Source: Azadirachta indica (Eukaryota; Streptophyta; Magnoliopsida; Sapindales; Meliaceae). Taken from it: a stretch of 64,000 bases of DNA. Where the stretch lies: contig CM040453.1 of assembly GCA_022749755.1 (NCBI GenBank), positions 5,664,102 to 5,728,101 on the forward strand. Reading direction: 5' to 3'. Numbering within the stretch: position 1 is the stretch's first letter; each line of letters starts with the position of its first letter. Made by a program: the position numbers and the translations under genes. A model generated the notes under the pieces. That model searched no databases, was not told where the DNA came from, and saw nothing but the letters and a program-made list of their open reading frames with translations. Positions 1-12,000 of this stretch are shown here, piece after piece.

Positions 1-126
1 TCTTTGGCTGGCATCCACATTGTAAATCTTTTATGCCAGAGGATATGTTATGAATGGTGATAATGAAAGTTTAATACTTCAAGATCATAATGAATTGTTT
101 GCTGTGTATTTTTTATTGCAGAAGCT

Positions 127-3033
127 ATGCAAAGGATCTGTGAGGCATCCTTAAAAGGCCTCCAGAGCAAGGGAATCCCTTGCAACCTGCAGTCTAGTAA
201 TGGAAATTCAGTTGAAGGATTCCCAGAGCTTAAAGATGAGATGAGTGCCCATCCAGGTGGGGATGTTGGAGAATCTGTTCGTCAGTTGAGCAATGAATAT
301 GTGGAATATTCAAATGAATTTTACAATCCCACCTACCAACATGAATTTGGTTCATGGTCCACCTTCTATCCTGACTCTCCAAAGGTGCAACATTTCCCAA
401 TTAATTCCTTTGAGAGCCAATTTTATGCCTACCCTGTGGAGCATCGATTTCAATATGTTCCGTACAATATGTTTGCTCCAGCTTACCCGTATGATTTCCA
501 GTTTCAAGATTTCCAGTACTTTGTGGTCATAGACTTTGAGGCTACTTGTGACAAGGAAAAGAATCCTCATCCGCAGGAGATAATCGAGTTTCCATCTGTC
601 ATTGTGAGTAGTGTGACTGGTCAACTGGAAGCATGTTTCCAGACATATGTGCGGCCAACTTGCAATCAGCTGCTGAGTGATTTCTGCAAGGATCTGACAG
701 GTATCCAGCAAATTCAGGTTAGTCCAGATTTTTCATTATTTTTGTCTACCGTAATGATACTTTATATATGGGTAAATAATATGCTGGGCGAAATAATTGA
801 ATAAATGATATTTTCTGCATGGGAAAGAATCAAGTATTTTATGCTTATGTGAACTTTCATGCAACTTTGCTGAAGCAACTCCTTTTGTTATTAGTTGAGT
901 CTTGAGTGTCAAATTTAGGTTGGTTGGATTTCAACATCAAGCAATCAATGCTTTCTATATTCTCAGTGGTAGTTCCTGCTGGTTCTGACACAGGAGATAC
1001 CTGATTAGGATGAGCATAAGAGTGAGCCTGATGTGGACCTGTAGTGGGTTGAATTGATGTTTCTTTCCTAAGAGGACAAGAATCTCGATTCATAGACTCT
1101 AAGGTTGTCAAACAAGTGGTAAAAACAATCCAGCATTGCCGCATAAATTTTTCTGGCTTTAGATCTGTGCATTTTATGATTTTTGGTGGAATAATGGGTG
1201 AACAAAGACCAGGGCAATGATGCATTTGAGAAGTTTGATTTTGCCACTATTCATATTTTGGTTTCTTGTTACTTTTAGAAACAAGGTGGTCATAATGCCA
1301 CGTGGCTGCTAATGTCATTTTCTGGGATTTCTATTCCTCCCTGGCCCCCGGCCCCCGGCCCCCAAATCCACCCCATCTCTCTCTTCTCTAATATCTGAGA
1401 CAGAGGCTGCAACAAGAGTAGTAACCATGGGATAGAAGGTAGAGGAGACATCCCTTAACTGCAGGATTAGGCACCCTCAATGCTAAATACATAAATCTAC
1501 AGTTAGATCTTTAATGTGATAACATATCAATATGAATGTGATAAAGGAAGCATAAAGTAGACTCCCCTCCTGAGTCATGGCAAACCATCAATTTCCTAAA
1601 CTCCCTGCCAAGGCACCACTCACAGAAACCAGTAAAAAAGAACCCAAGGTTGCAAAGCCAAACTCTTTTTGCCAACTTCAGTGTTCTAGTAAGTTAACTC
1701 AAAGATCTAAGCTGCAAAAAGGTATAAAAATCATTTGAATTATTTTCGTGCTCTGAAATGTTTTTGTTGAGAGGTCACTATTATGGTTCAGAAATTCAAT
1801 GTTTAGCTCCATGGAAGTGTCCAGATGCCAGAGTCAGAATTTTCAAAGTCAAACAAAATTTGTAGCAATAGACGTGTGCTCTTATGAATATTAATGATTT
1901 AGGTTGCTCCCTTCATGGTTGTAGAAAGCATTTGGTTTTTCTAGATCCCAACGGCATAGACAAATTAATCATAAGCATTTTGACGTGCATGCTATGTATG
2001 TCCAACATCAAGAGAACACATGGTATTGTAAAAGTTGAACAGGAAACAGAACAATCGAGTGCTCTTGGATTTAAGAACTCAGAAGCTGCTTTGACAGGCA
2101 TTCTAATGAAATGTAACAAATATGTTATGTATGCATGTTTCTACTGACCATATTTGTTCCTCGTGGGTTTCCTAGTATTCCTACATTGCAATTCTTCTAT
2201 CATCTGATTAACTCTGCTTGTTAGTGTTTAGTTTTGAATTTATAGTATTTTGTGCTTCCAGGTGGACAGAGGTGTTACTCTAAGTGAGGCTTTACTTAGG
2301 CATGACAAATGGCTTGAGAATAAGGGCATAAAAAACACCAACTTTGCTGTGGTGACATGGTCAAATTGGGATTGTCGGGTAATGTTGGAATCTGAGTGCC
2401 GATTCAAGAAGATTCGAAAACCTCCCTACTTTAACAGGTGAACCATTTAGATAACACTTCTGTTGTTTCTTTATATCTTTGTGGCTTTATGAATAGCTGC
2501 TTGATGAATATTATCTTTTTGCTTTCCAATTCTTTCAGGTTTCACTGTAATGTAAAATTTTTTTGCTGTTTTCCCTCAGATGGATCAACTTGAAAGTTCC
2601 ATTTCGTGAGGTTTTTGGCGGTGTGAGGTGCAATTTAAAAGAGGCTGTTGAGATGGCGGGCCTTGCATGGCAAGGCCGTGCTCACTGTGGTCTGGATGAT
2701 GCCAAAAACACTGCACGGTTACTTGCACTTCTCATGCACAGGGGTTTCAAATTCTCTTTTACAAACTCTTTGATGTGGCAGACTACAGATGGTTCACTGG
2801 CATGGAATCAATGTCCTGAGCGTATCCCTACAGCACCACATCAGCTGCACAAACCAAAGGATCTTCATAGTCCCATATTCCAGTATCATCCTCATTGTTA
2901 TTGTGGGGTGAAGAGCAGCAAAGGTATGGTTAGGAAGCCAGGACCAAAACAAGGGAGTGGTTTCTTTGGGTGCGGAAACTGGACGGTCACTAGAGGTGCC
3001 CGCTGTCATTTCTTTGAATGGGCTACTTCCTGA
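127..3033 (+). CDS. ERI2-like 3'-5' exoribonuclease with GRF zinc finger (5' partial)
   Basis: Predicted DEDDh-family 3'-5' exonuclease of the ERI1/ERI2 group, which trims structured RNA ends. Exons: (before 122)-717, 2262-2437, 2580-3033. The joined frame from Met127 gives 406 residues. ExoI is seen at FVVIDFEATCD (D136, E138), ExoII at NWDC (D234) and ExoIII at HCGLDDAKN (H291, D296), so all catalytic residues are present. The last ~45 residues carry a GRF-type zinc finger (HCYCG, then GPKQGSGFFGC, then CHFFEW), as in animal ERI2. Residues 55-130 are rich in Tyr, Phe and Gln, with no domain recognised. An acceptor (ttgcag) at 116-121 precedes Met127 and the frame is open back to it, so the true start is probably in an exon left of the window. 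Intron 1 is about 1.5 kb. Family call is firm; the natural RNA substrate is unknown. Confidence 0.9.
1343..1363. repeat. GGCCCCC x3 heptamer repeat in exonuclease intron
   Basis: Three perfect tandem copies of a GC-only 7-mer inside an otherwise AT-rich intron. No function can be assigned. Confidence 0.8.
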
Positions 3034-4697
3034 ATGAAAGAAAGTATGGAAATGACTTGTCCATCTTTCGTGATTGCATCTTAAACTCTTAAAAGAGATG
3101 TCTTAATGTTTAAAAAAAAAAAAAGTGAAAAAGAAGGGGGGAAAAAAAAAGAATGTAGTGTCGGTTGTGTCCTAGTTGAAGCAATATATATGCCATGCCA
3201 TAGCCATTTGGTGAGGTTTTAGCTTCTTAGGAAAACATAAGAATAGTATGGCTTAATTGGTGATATAAGGGTGCGTCAATGTCCGTCTCTGTCCGTTGAA
3301 GATGGAATGGAAGTAGTGTTTTCTAAGGGAGCTCCAACCTGTAAAGCTAAGTTTAAGCTGACTTATCATTAACTGGGTAACGAATTGGGACTGTGAGGAT
3401 TGGGTAGTTAGGATGAAACACTTTCACATGCCTGGACATGCTCTTTTAAGTTATCTTAAATAATTTGTGAGATAAAATATGTGACATTCTGCTTTCCTCC
3501 AGTCCTATCCATTACATTTCTAATGGAGTTCTATTTCATGCACTCATTTTACTCATTTGCTGCCTCTGCTTCAAGTCATGAATGTTCTATTCTCTATCTC
3601 TCTCTCTCTTTTTGTGTGACTTTCTTAGTAACTACGTTATTGAGTTTAGCTGTTGAAATGAAACAAAAACAAGTTTTTCTGTTGTATATTCCCAAATGTT
3701 CTCGTTGCAATCTCTTTTTTAGTTATTAGAACGAAAATTTGAGAATTAATTGAAAAATTGTATCTAAAACAACTACTAAAAATAATTTGTGATTGTAAAG
3801 ACTTGCAGTCAGTTTTTGTCTTTGCAAGTAAAATATTTTCTTAAAAAACTGTTAGGCTTGAAGAGATTCCACGTCTGGTATCAATGTACCATTTTTGTCA
3901 GACTATCAGGCCTTTTGATGACATAATCATTTCGTTGATCATTTTACCTTTTCTTCCTGGCCGAGGAGGCTATGATTTTGTGTTAGACTCGATCTTTGTA
4001 TCGCTAAGATTTATTTCTCATAAATAAATTTATTTAAAAATTGTAAACATTTAACATGATAAAATACCATCTTTTTACCCGTGTCACGACCTTATTTTAT
4101 TTTTATCACCTTAAAATAAAAATTTGTATTGTATGCTATTCACTAGCCGCAAGTCGAAGAGTTGTTTCTTTAAGAAATCCCAACATTAATTTCAATTTTT
4201 TTCTTGAAAACTTTTACCAATATTTACACTCAAAATTATTTTTTTTATTATTATTTAAAAACTTAGTGAAAAATAACTAGTTTCATAAATTTTGGATGAG
4301 AATGACTTTATACCAACTTTAACAAAAATAACACATTTCTATATTATGTTATAATAACGTTTGAATCCAATTCAAATTCAAAATTTACTTTCGAATTCAT
4401 TGTGCTACAAACTACTCAAAAATTATTTTAACACTCGTACTATAGTATATTTTTGTGAAGTTAGTTATAAGAGCATTTTCGTATAAAATTCCTTAGGTTA
4501 GTCATTTTTGAAAAAGTTTTTAAACTGGAAGGAAAATAGTTTAAATTGATTAAATAAAAAAGGTTTATAATTTTTTAAATTTAAATTAATTATTTTCTCT
4601 TTACTCCTAAACTAAGCCCTAGTGTTGTGTGCCTTGGGTAATAGTCTATCAGGGACAAGTTAGTATTTTCACACTCGATCCGCCAGCTCGTACTAGC
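3034..4697. other. Intergenic region, exonuclease 3' flank to P3 promoter
   Basis: The first few hundred bases should hold the exonuclease 3' UTR; an A-rich stretch lies at 3111-3150. Beyond that the DNA is AT-rich with no credible ORF or RNA gene. Confidence 0.6.
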
Positions 4698-4726
4698 TAG
4701 GGTTTCTCATCCATCCAATATAAAAG
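4698..4726 (+). promoter_or_regulatory. Telo-box plus TATA box of the P3 gene
   Basis: TAGGGTTT (4698-4705) is the reverse complement of the plant telo-box AAACCCTA, typical of ribosomal-protein gene promoters. TATAAAAG follows at 4719-4726, about 85 bases before the ATG. Spacing fits a core promoter for the ribosomal stalk gene; transcription start is inferred near 4750. Confidence 0.6.
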
Positions 4727-4810
4727 ATCATGCAAAGGGCCGTTTGTTTCTCTCTGAAATCGAAGAAATTAGGTTAAGAGAGCGGCTCATTAGCACTCAG
4801 AGAGAGAAAA

Positions 4811-5648
4811 ATGGGAGTTTTCACATACGTTTGCAGGAAAAACGGCGACGAATGGAGCGCCAAGCAGTTGTCTGGCGACTTAGAAGCCTCTGCTTCCTCC
4901 ACCTACGAGCTTCAGAGGAAGTTGGTTCAGACCACTCTCACTTCTGATTCTTCTGGTGGTGTTCAATCCTCTTTTTCCCTCATCACCCCAACTTCTGCTG
5001 TTTTCCAGGTACAAGACAAAGTTTCAATGCTCTGCAATCTCTCTTTTTCTATCATTCTGTTTTTGTATGCAAGTCTTAAGTCTTTCTGTTTAATTCAGTA
5101 AATTTCATGCTCTTGTTATTAAATTTTTATTTTCATGTTACTTGTGATATGGACCTTACATGGGCTGCTGATTTGAGTGAGTTGTTACTTTGTGATTGGT
5201 TTCCTTTCTGATGTATAGCTATCCGTTCCATGTTGGTCTGGCAACATTGTTATGCAATGAGTTGGATCGGTGGTTAATCTATATTATATGTTTTTTTTCA
5301 TACATCATTTATGTTTAAATTCTTATTGTATTCTGATTATGTTTAAGAGACTTAGATTATCTATTTTCTTTGAAAGAGCTCATCCAAAATGAAACAATTT
5401 ACATTGATGCCATTTGATTTTCCTTTTGTACTGTGTTGGCTATTGCTTCCTTCCCATTAATGTGAATATTCTGTCTGGTACAGGTGATTGTTGGTGCTGT
5501 TGGTGGTGGAGCTTTTATTGCAGCTAGTGGAGCTGCTGCTGGAGCTCCATCAGGTGGTGGGGCTGCTGCCGAGGCACCTCCTGCTGAGGAGAAGAAGGAA
5601 GAGAAGGAGGAGAGTGATGAAGACATGGGATTCTCACTTTTTGATTAG
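4811..5648 (+). CDS. RPP3: 60S acidic ribosomal protein P3
   Basis: Plant-specific P-type stalk protein of the large ribosomal subunit, acting with P0/P1/P2 at the GTPase-associated centre to recruit translation factors. Two exons, 4811-5008 and 5484-5648, join in phase 0 to give 120 residues, the usual length. The N-terminus begins MGVFTYVCR and is the P3 dimerisation region. A Gly/Ala-rich hinge with GGGA repeats follows. The C-terminus is a Lys/Glu stretch ending in the conserved stalk tail [11 protein letters not shown], which binds elongation factors. The start is the first ATG after the TATA box and sits in an A-rich context (AAAAATGGG). High confidence. Confidence 0.97.
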
Positions 5649-7743
5649 ATGGATTGGTCTCGATGGCTATTTAAGGTTTTGTATTTTGTTTAAACTCGTG
5701 TCTGAAACGTTGCTGCTGCAATTGCCATATTAGATTGGGAAGAATTTACTATGTGAAGGATTTGTGTCAAAGGATCTATGTTAAAATTAAACCATTATTA
5801 GTTTGCTGCTCCATGTTTACTTGCTGCTGCATTACTATTTGAGTCAGTTTTACCTTTACTAAATACACATCCTAATTGCAACCTGGTGTTTGGGATAGAA
5901 TGTATTCTATGGGACATGGAAATTAGATGATCTTATTTAAAATTTTTTCTGGATATGTCTTCTTTACTGAAAAATTCATTTTCACCATATCTCTAAAGAC
6001 TTCGCCTCTACATGGATGAATACAGGGTGGTTTCCTGATTGTACAGGAATTGATAAGATGAATGTTGATTATCGTGATACATAATTCTGTATCTGTATTT
6101 AGTGAATTGCCAAACTGTCTAGCCCATACAGGGCCATGAACTATAAGGTTTTGAATATTTTGGAAAAAAAAGTAATGAAAATGGAGTAGTTGTATTGCTG
6201 AATCGTAAATTTGAGCCCACTATTTCGATCTTGAATTGAATATGATAACTTTGCAATGGTATTGTATAACTTGGATGTAAAGGGACCTTCACCCCAAGTT
6301 TGGGATTGTTAATTAGTTGTAAAATATCTGTTTTTACGTTGTAACACAAACTTAGAAATCAGTAGAGTTGGAAATAGTTTCAAATGAAAATTTGGGCAAG
6401 TGAACGTCCAAGTATGTGAATTTTAATAATAAATATAATGTCAAAACATGCTGGAATATGGTTTGTCAAAAATGCTTGGCCGCAAAATTTTTTCGGCAAA
6501 TGCGAGTGCATTTAACTGCATTGGGTATAAGTAGTTAACTAGATATGAAAAATAATGTTTGCTTTTAATTTGAACTGACTGAATTTCGAAAAGGATAACG
6601 ATTCTTCATCTCTTCTCTTCTTCGTTCACGAACAAATTAAAATTAAAAAAAGCTGATAATTAGTCGGCCTTCGAACTTGGATTTTTAATTTTACGTACTC
6701 GAAAGAAATAATGAAGGCTATGTTGAATGAAGCAATAAAGCTGGGTGGGTTATCGCCACTTTTTACACGTCCTTGTAACTAACCATACAACTCATTGAAG
6801 CTTCGCGTTTTGGTCTCGTACTAAAATCTATCTAGGTAGCGAGTTTCTTTCTTGCCAACTTTCCCAGAGACGAGCGAGCGAGTCCAAGGTAAAAACGACT
6901 ATCGCCCAGGCTCTCACCATTTGTCTCATAATTCCCGTAGCCGCTCTTATTCGAATTAGAATTACAAGCAGTATGTACGTGGGTAGTATCTGTTTAATTC
7001 GTGAAGTTCTTCTGTCTTTTCTTTAATCTTGTGTTGTTACACGTGACGTCAGTGAGTTTGGTGGACTGGCACCATCTTAAGTGTGAACAGAGGATGAAAA
7101 AGGTATAACCCTACATATGTTTGATTTGGTGCTTTAACTGAGAGGAGAGGAGAGAGTAAACAAAATCAAACATACGTTCGATCACAGCAATTTTAAGGAG
7201 GATGGAGTCCAATTTTCAGCCATGAAGCAAAAATCACAAGTGAAACGACCATATTTACAAAGAGACCTAAAATAAACAAACATATAAATAAATAAATAAA
7301 TAGAACTCCTGGCAATTACCTACAATCCCACACATGGCTGCTATCTTTATCTTCACCAGAACAATAAATGCCTCAAAACAAACAAAATATTATATCAACA
7401 ATAATAACATGGTTTAGTGGACACAACTGCGAGGAAATCAATCAAAACACTTCCTCTGCTCTGGATGGCCATGAAATAGTAAACACTAAATAAAAAAAAA
7501 AAAACCACTGCTACAAGCAGCTGGAAAAAGGCAAATTTTATTGTAGTTAAGAGCTAGCTTCATTTTCTGAGTGTGCTGTGGAGTTAAAAACACCATTGAT
7601 AAGTGGGGCCGGTGGCAGCTATTCTACAATGACTCACCACTCACACAGTGCCCCGTGTCATGAACCTTTCAAATATAAATTAAAATTTTCGAAGAACTGA
7701 GGGGACAAGAATTTACAAACATGTCAAATATGCATACACTAAT
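5649..7743. other. Convergent intergenic region between P3 and RBR
   Basis: Holds the P3 3' UTR (roughly 5649-5870) and, on the other strand, the RBR 3' UTR (probably from about 7150 up to 7743). A short AAAT-type repeat lies near 7285-7302. No coding region is supported. Confidence 0.55.
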
Positions 7744-8962
7744 TCAGGAATCAGGTTGCTCAGATTTCAGTACGGCCCCTGATGACGGTGCAGAACTTCC
7801 ATTTTGAAGGTAGAGGCTGTTGGCCACCATAGAATCACTTACCAAGCCAACATCTACATCGTCAAAGTTGAGCGTGCCTCTGATCTTTCGGTTACTGGAG
7901 GAAACAATACAAACAGTGACATCATTCGTATAGAATTCACAAAAGAAGTTAAGTTTTAAGCTTTTATAAACTTTACCATAAACAAATAAAAGAAAAAACT
8001 TTACCCATTCAAGCGGTGATTAATGTCAGTCAAATCTTTAGAAGGGCTCTGGTAAGCATGAGTACTCTCTCCAACACAAGCATAGTAACTTCTTGAGCTA
8101 TGTGAGATCAAAGCATCCATCTGTAATGCATGAAACAGCACAAGTTATACATAAGCCAACATATTACAACAGTTATGTTCTGAAACAAATGGAGAAACCC
8201 CTCAGTGAACACGGCCCTGAATATTGCAGCTAATTCCCTTGAAAACTATGGCACAAGTGAGGTACAGAAAACTTCTATAGCAACTTCAGCCATATGTACA
8301 CTTTTTCCACATGTAACTCCATTGATATTTTATTATTATACAGATAAAAGATTCCATGTCCCTGGTCAGAGAAAAATTGACAAAAAAACATATCTAAAGA
8401 GACAATGGTAATGATGCAATGCAAAAACACAGTTTTATGATATTGACAAACTAATAGATATACTACTAAACCGAACGTGAAAGATACTATAGTTGTCTCT
8501 TAATTCAAATAGATTAAACCAGATGCATTTCAGAAATTAAAATTAAAGCATGCTTCGTTCAAACAACTCATGAAACAATTAACTGGTAGTAATCTTTGTT
8601 TTCTCATCAAATGTTGCCATGTTATTCTGAGGCAAGCTGAAAATAAGGTAGAACAAATTGTAAAATAAGAAAAGTAAGTAGCAGAATCAACTCAGGGCAA
8701 GAATACTATTTTAGAAGAGGATGAAAAGCCCAAAACAAAAAACATAAGGAAGTACCTTGGAGGTCCGCAATGGTGAGACATATACATTGTGTGTAGCAGA
8801 CACTTTCTTAGGGGACATATCAGGGAGGGCTGGAAAAGGAGATACTTTAGGGGATCCAGGGCATTGACCTAGATTGGACAGAAGGAACAAATTAAACTTA
8901 TTAAACAACAGCTTGTTAAAAGGAATACCAAGACACACCATCAGAATCATAAATATGTGTGC

Positions 8963-9005
<43 letters not shown>

Positions 9006-12000
9006 CACACACACACACACACACACTTACCATCATTGTTATGGTTGACATCAGATGCCCTGCTACTCTTTGTGGCTGTTCCAGCGGGTCCAAGCTCTAC
9101 CAATAAAGGCTTTACAGCAGGAACAAATATTTTGTTGTAAAATGTTATAATATCAACATGTTCTTGCTCTGCTCTCTGTTTCCAAACCATTCCAAGGGTT
9201 AGACGGACTTCCCTTACAAAATTAATAGTTAAGGGAGCAAAGACTTAAAACATACCCCATTCTGGCGTGCAGATGACCAATCAACAAACACACTACGGAA
9301 AACTTGTGGTTTACATTGTGGTTGCTTCCTATAGTTACAGATTATTTCTCTAAAAGTCAAGTTCAGTTGAGAAATCTGCAGACAATAATAAGAACAGAAA
9401 TAATTAATATGATTTTTTTATTTGGATAAGAACAGAAAGAGTAAGCACACTAAAGTTGTAATGTACAAAAAATGAAAGAATTAATAACACTTAAAATGTA
9501 GACAACAAATAATAGAACATAAAATCCAACAAGTCACTAACTAAAAACCTTTGCAACTCCATAGAAACAACAGAGGATAATCTGATCAATGTGGCGATTA
9601 AAAAAGAGAGAGGTCCACTGATTAAGTATTCGCTGAAAAAGACAGTAGACACTCTCCCTTATCTGCTGCGACAACTGTAACCTCTCCACCATTGCATTGA
9701 TTCTGACAGCAGCCAGCTTATTAATCTACATGATAGACAAAGCACGCAATATGTAAGTGCTAGACAAAGCACGAAATATGTAAGTGTCGAAACAGAAGAC
9801 GAAGTAAAGCAACATAATTTTTGCTACAATCAGAACAATGTAATTGAATCCTCAGAAATTCAGAAGTGAGACCATGTGCCAAACTCGCATCAGAACAATT
9901 CATTTAGTCAAGGAAATACATAAACCAGATTAGAGAACTTCATCAAATTATTTCTAACCTCTGAAGAAGGATTGGAGATCAAATTAACTTTTTAAAATCA
10001 ATATGGATGCAGAAATATGTTTTCTTCTTTCTTCTAGGTCATTCTATGCTGTAAGTTTGGCATGATTTTGATTCCCATTTCAAGACAAACAACATTGAGC
10101 AGTGCAAAGCAATTATTTCCACTAGGCTCAGCATCCTGTATGTAACTGGTTGAGAAAAGGGCCAGACGTCTAGAAAGGTCATATGACAGGAACGTTTATA
10201 ACTAGCACCCATGTGAAAGGTGCCTGCAATAGGGCCCAATTCCTGCCCTCGTTTGTCCTTCATAAGGCCCAACATTGTGGTTCCAAGCCCATCCATGCCC
10301 AACAACCCAACCCCAACACCTCCCCGAAAACCCAAAAAAAAAAAAGAGGAAATGATAAAATATTTCCATTCCACCTTGCTAAAGAATATGTTAATCCCAG
10401 TTTCTGCACATGTTTCTCCTCCACCTCCAGGATTAGGCCGTGTTGGGCTGCACAAAAATAACCAAATGTTTAGAGAAAAGAAGCAGGGGCATGGGACAGT
10501 TAATTAAATCAGCTAAGTCCTAACCACTGAAACTACAATGTAGCACCTGGCAAAAGCAGACTGTAAAGGAGGAGGCAATAGCTTCGATTTAAGGTTATTA
10601 AAGGCCAGTAAGCGATCCTTCACTGGTGATGTAAATGTATTCCGCTCGACTAGGACACTTCGGTAGTCCGTACACGGTCTCTTTGGAGACCTGATATCTC
10701 CATTCTGGCCTGAAATAAGTTAACATGTTAAATATGTCAATTAAATTGAAGGGAAAAAAATCAAGGTTACAAATGAGAGTTAAAAAGAGTTATTTCTTAT
10801 CCCTTCTAAGAATTATGATCGAACAGAAAAGGATAGGGGTATTGAACAATCTGATCGACAAGCATTAGCCACAAGCTATTCTGTTTCTTGTGACTGATAA
10901 ATTGATTATAGTATTCATAAAACTGAGAAACATAGAAAACTTTAGATGAAGGATAAAAATGAAAGCAGAATTACCTGGTGAAGTTTCATATTTCGGCAAA
11001 GAATGTACAGGAGGCAATCCACCAGAAAAGTTAATGTGCATGGCAATTGCATCCAGAGATGGCATTGGGTCTGCTAATAATCCAAGACGACTTATCTCCG
11101 CGGAGAGGGCTGGTCTTGCAACTGTCAAAGAATTGTACATTGAAGAACCCTTTTCCCATACCATGCTCTCCAACAGTCGCTCTTCCAAGGAATTTAAATG
11201 CCGCCTCAGTTCTCTTGGGAGAGATTCCTCATGTCTAATGAAACTCTCTATGACCTTGCTAAGGTCAAAAGCTGTAATGCCAGTTCTCTCTAAAACAGCC
11301 GGAAACAACATTGTGACGGTCTTATGTGTTGCCAAAACCAGTTCAGCAGAACAGGCAAGCATGCATCTGTGGAACCTCTCATTAGTTAATAAAGATGTCA
11401 AATTTGTTGCATGCAATACTTGTGCTTCAGCCGTACACATTGCTTCCAAAACCCTATAATATAACTTCAGGGCTTCCAATCTCCGTTGTTCTGCCCATAT
11501 ATTGTCCATCAAATTTGCACTTTGGAGGTTTCTAGCTACAGAGCGCTCTCCTCGACTACTGCTTGGAAATATAGCTTCCAATATTATATGTGCTCTGTAT
11601 ATCACATCACCAGTGACATCCTTATCACATGATTTCAAAAAGCGCTCCAACTCTGCAGAGGGTTTTGATGATAATGGACAAATAACTGTTCTCAGCCACT
11701 TTGCAGTAGTCATTGCAGTGCTTACGGGTGTAGCTGCCATCTTTGAATTAGCAACACCAGGAATTCCATTTGCATGAGATGCAGAAGAGCGAAGGGGAGA
11801 GAGTGGACTATTAATTGTCTTTGTAGGAGAGGCCAACAAATCAAATTTTCTCTACACAGAAAGAATCAAGGACACCATGAGATTAACTTCTACACATAAT
11901 TGTGAACAAAAAAAAGTAAAAATAAAAAGAAACTATAGTAGTTGAAAGTATTCTTCATTGAAACATACCTTGGCACCACTTATATTCACAACACCTCCAG

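Noticed and set aside
8711..9190. 159-codon - strand frame
   Set aside because: It is RBR exon 15 read through the intron microsatellite into the next exon.
10959..11777. + strand frames of 63-166 codons
   Set aside because: Antisense shadows of the large RBR pocket A exon.
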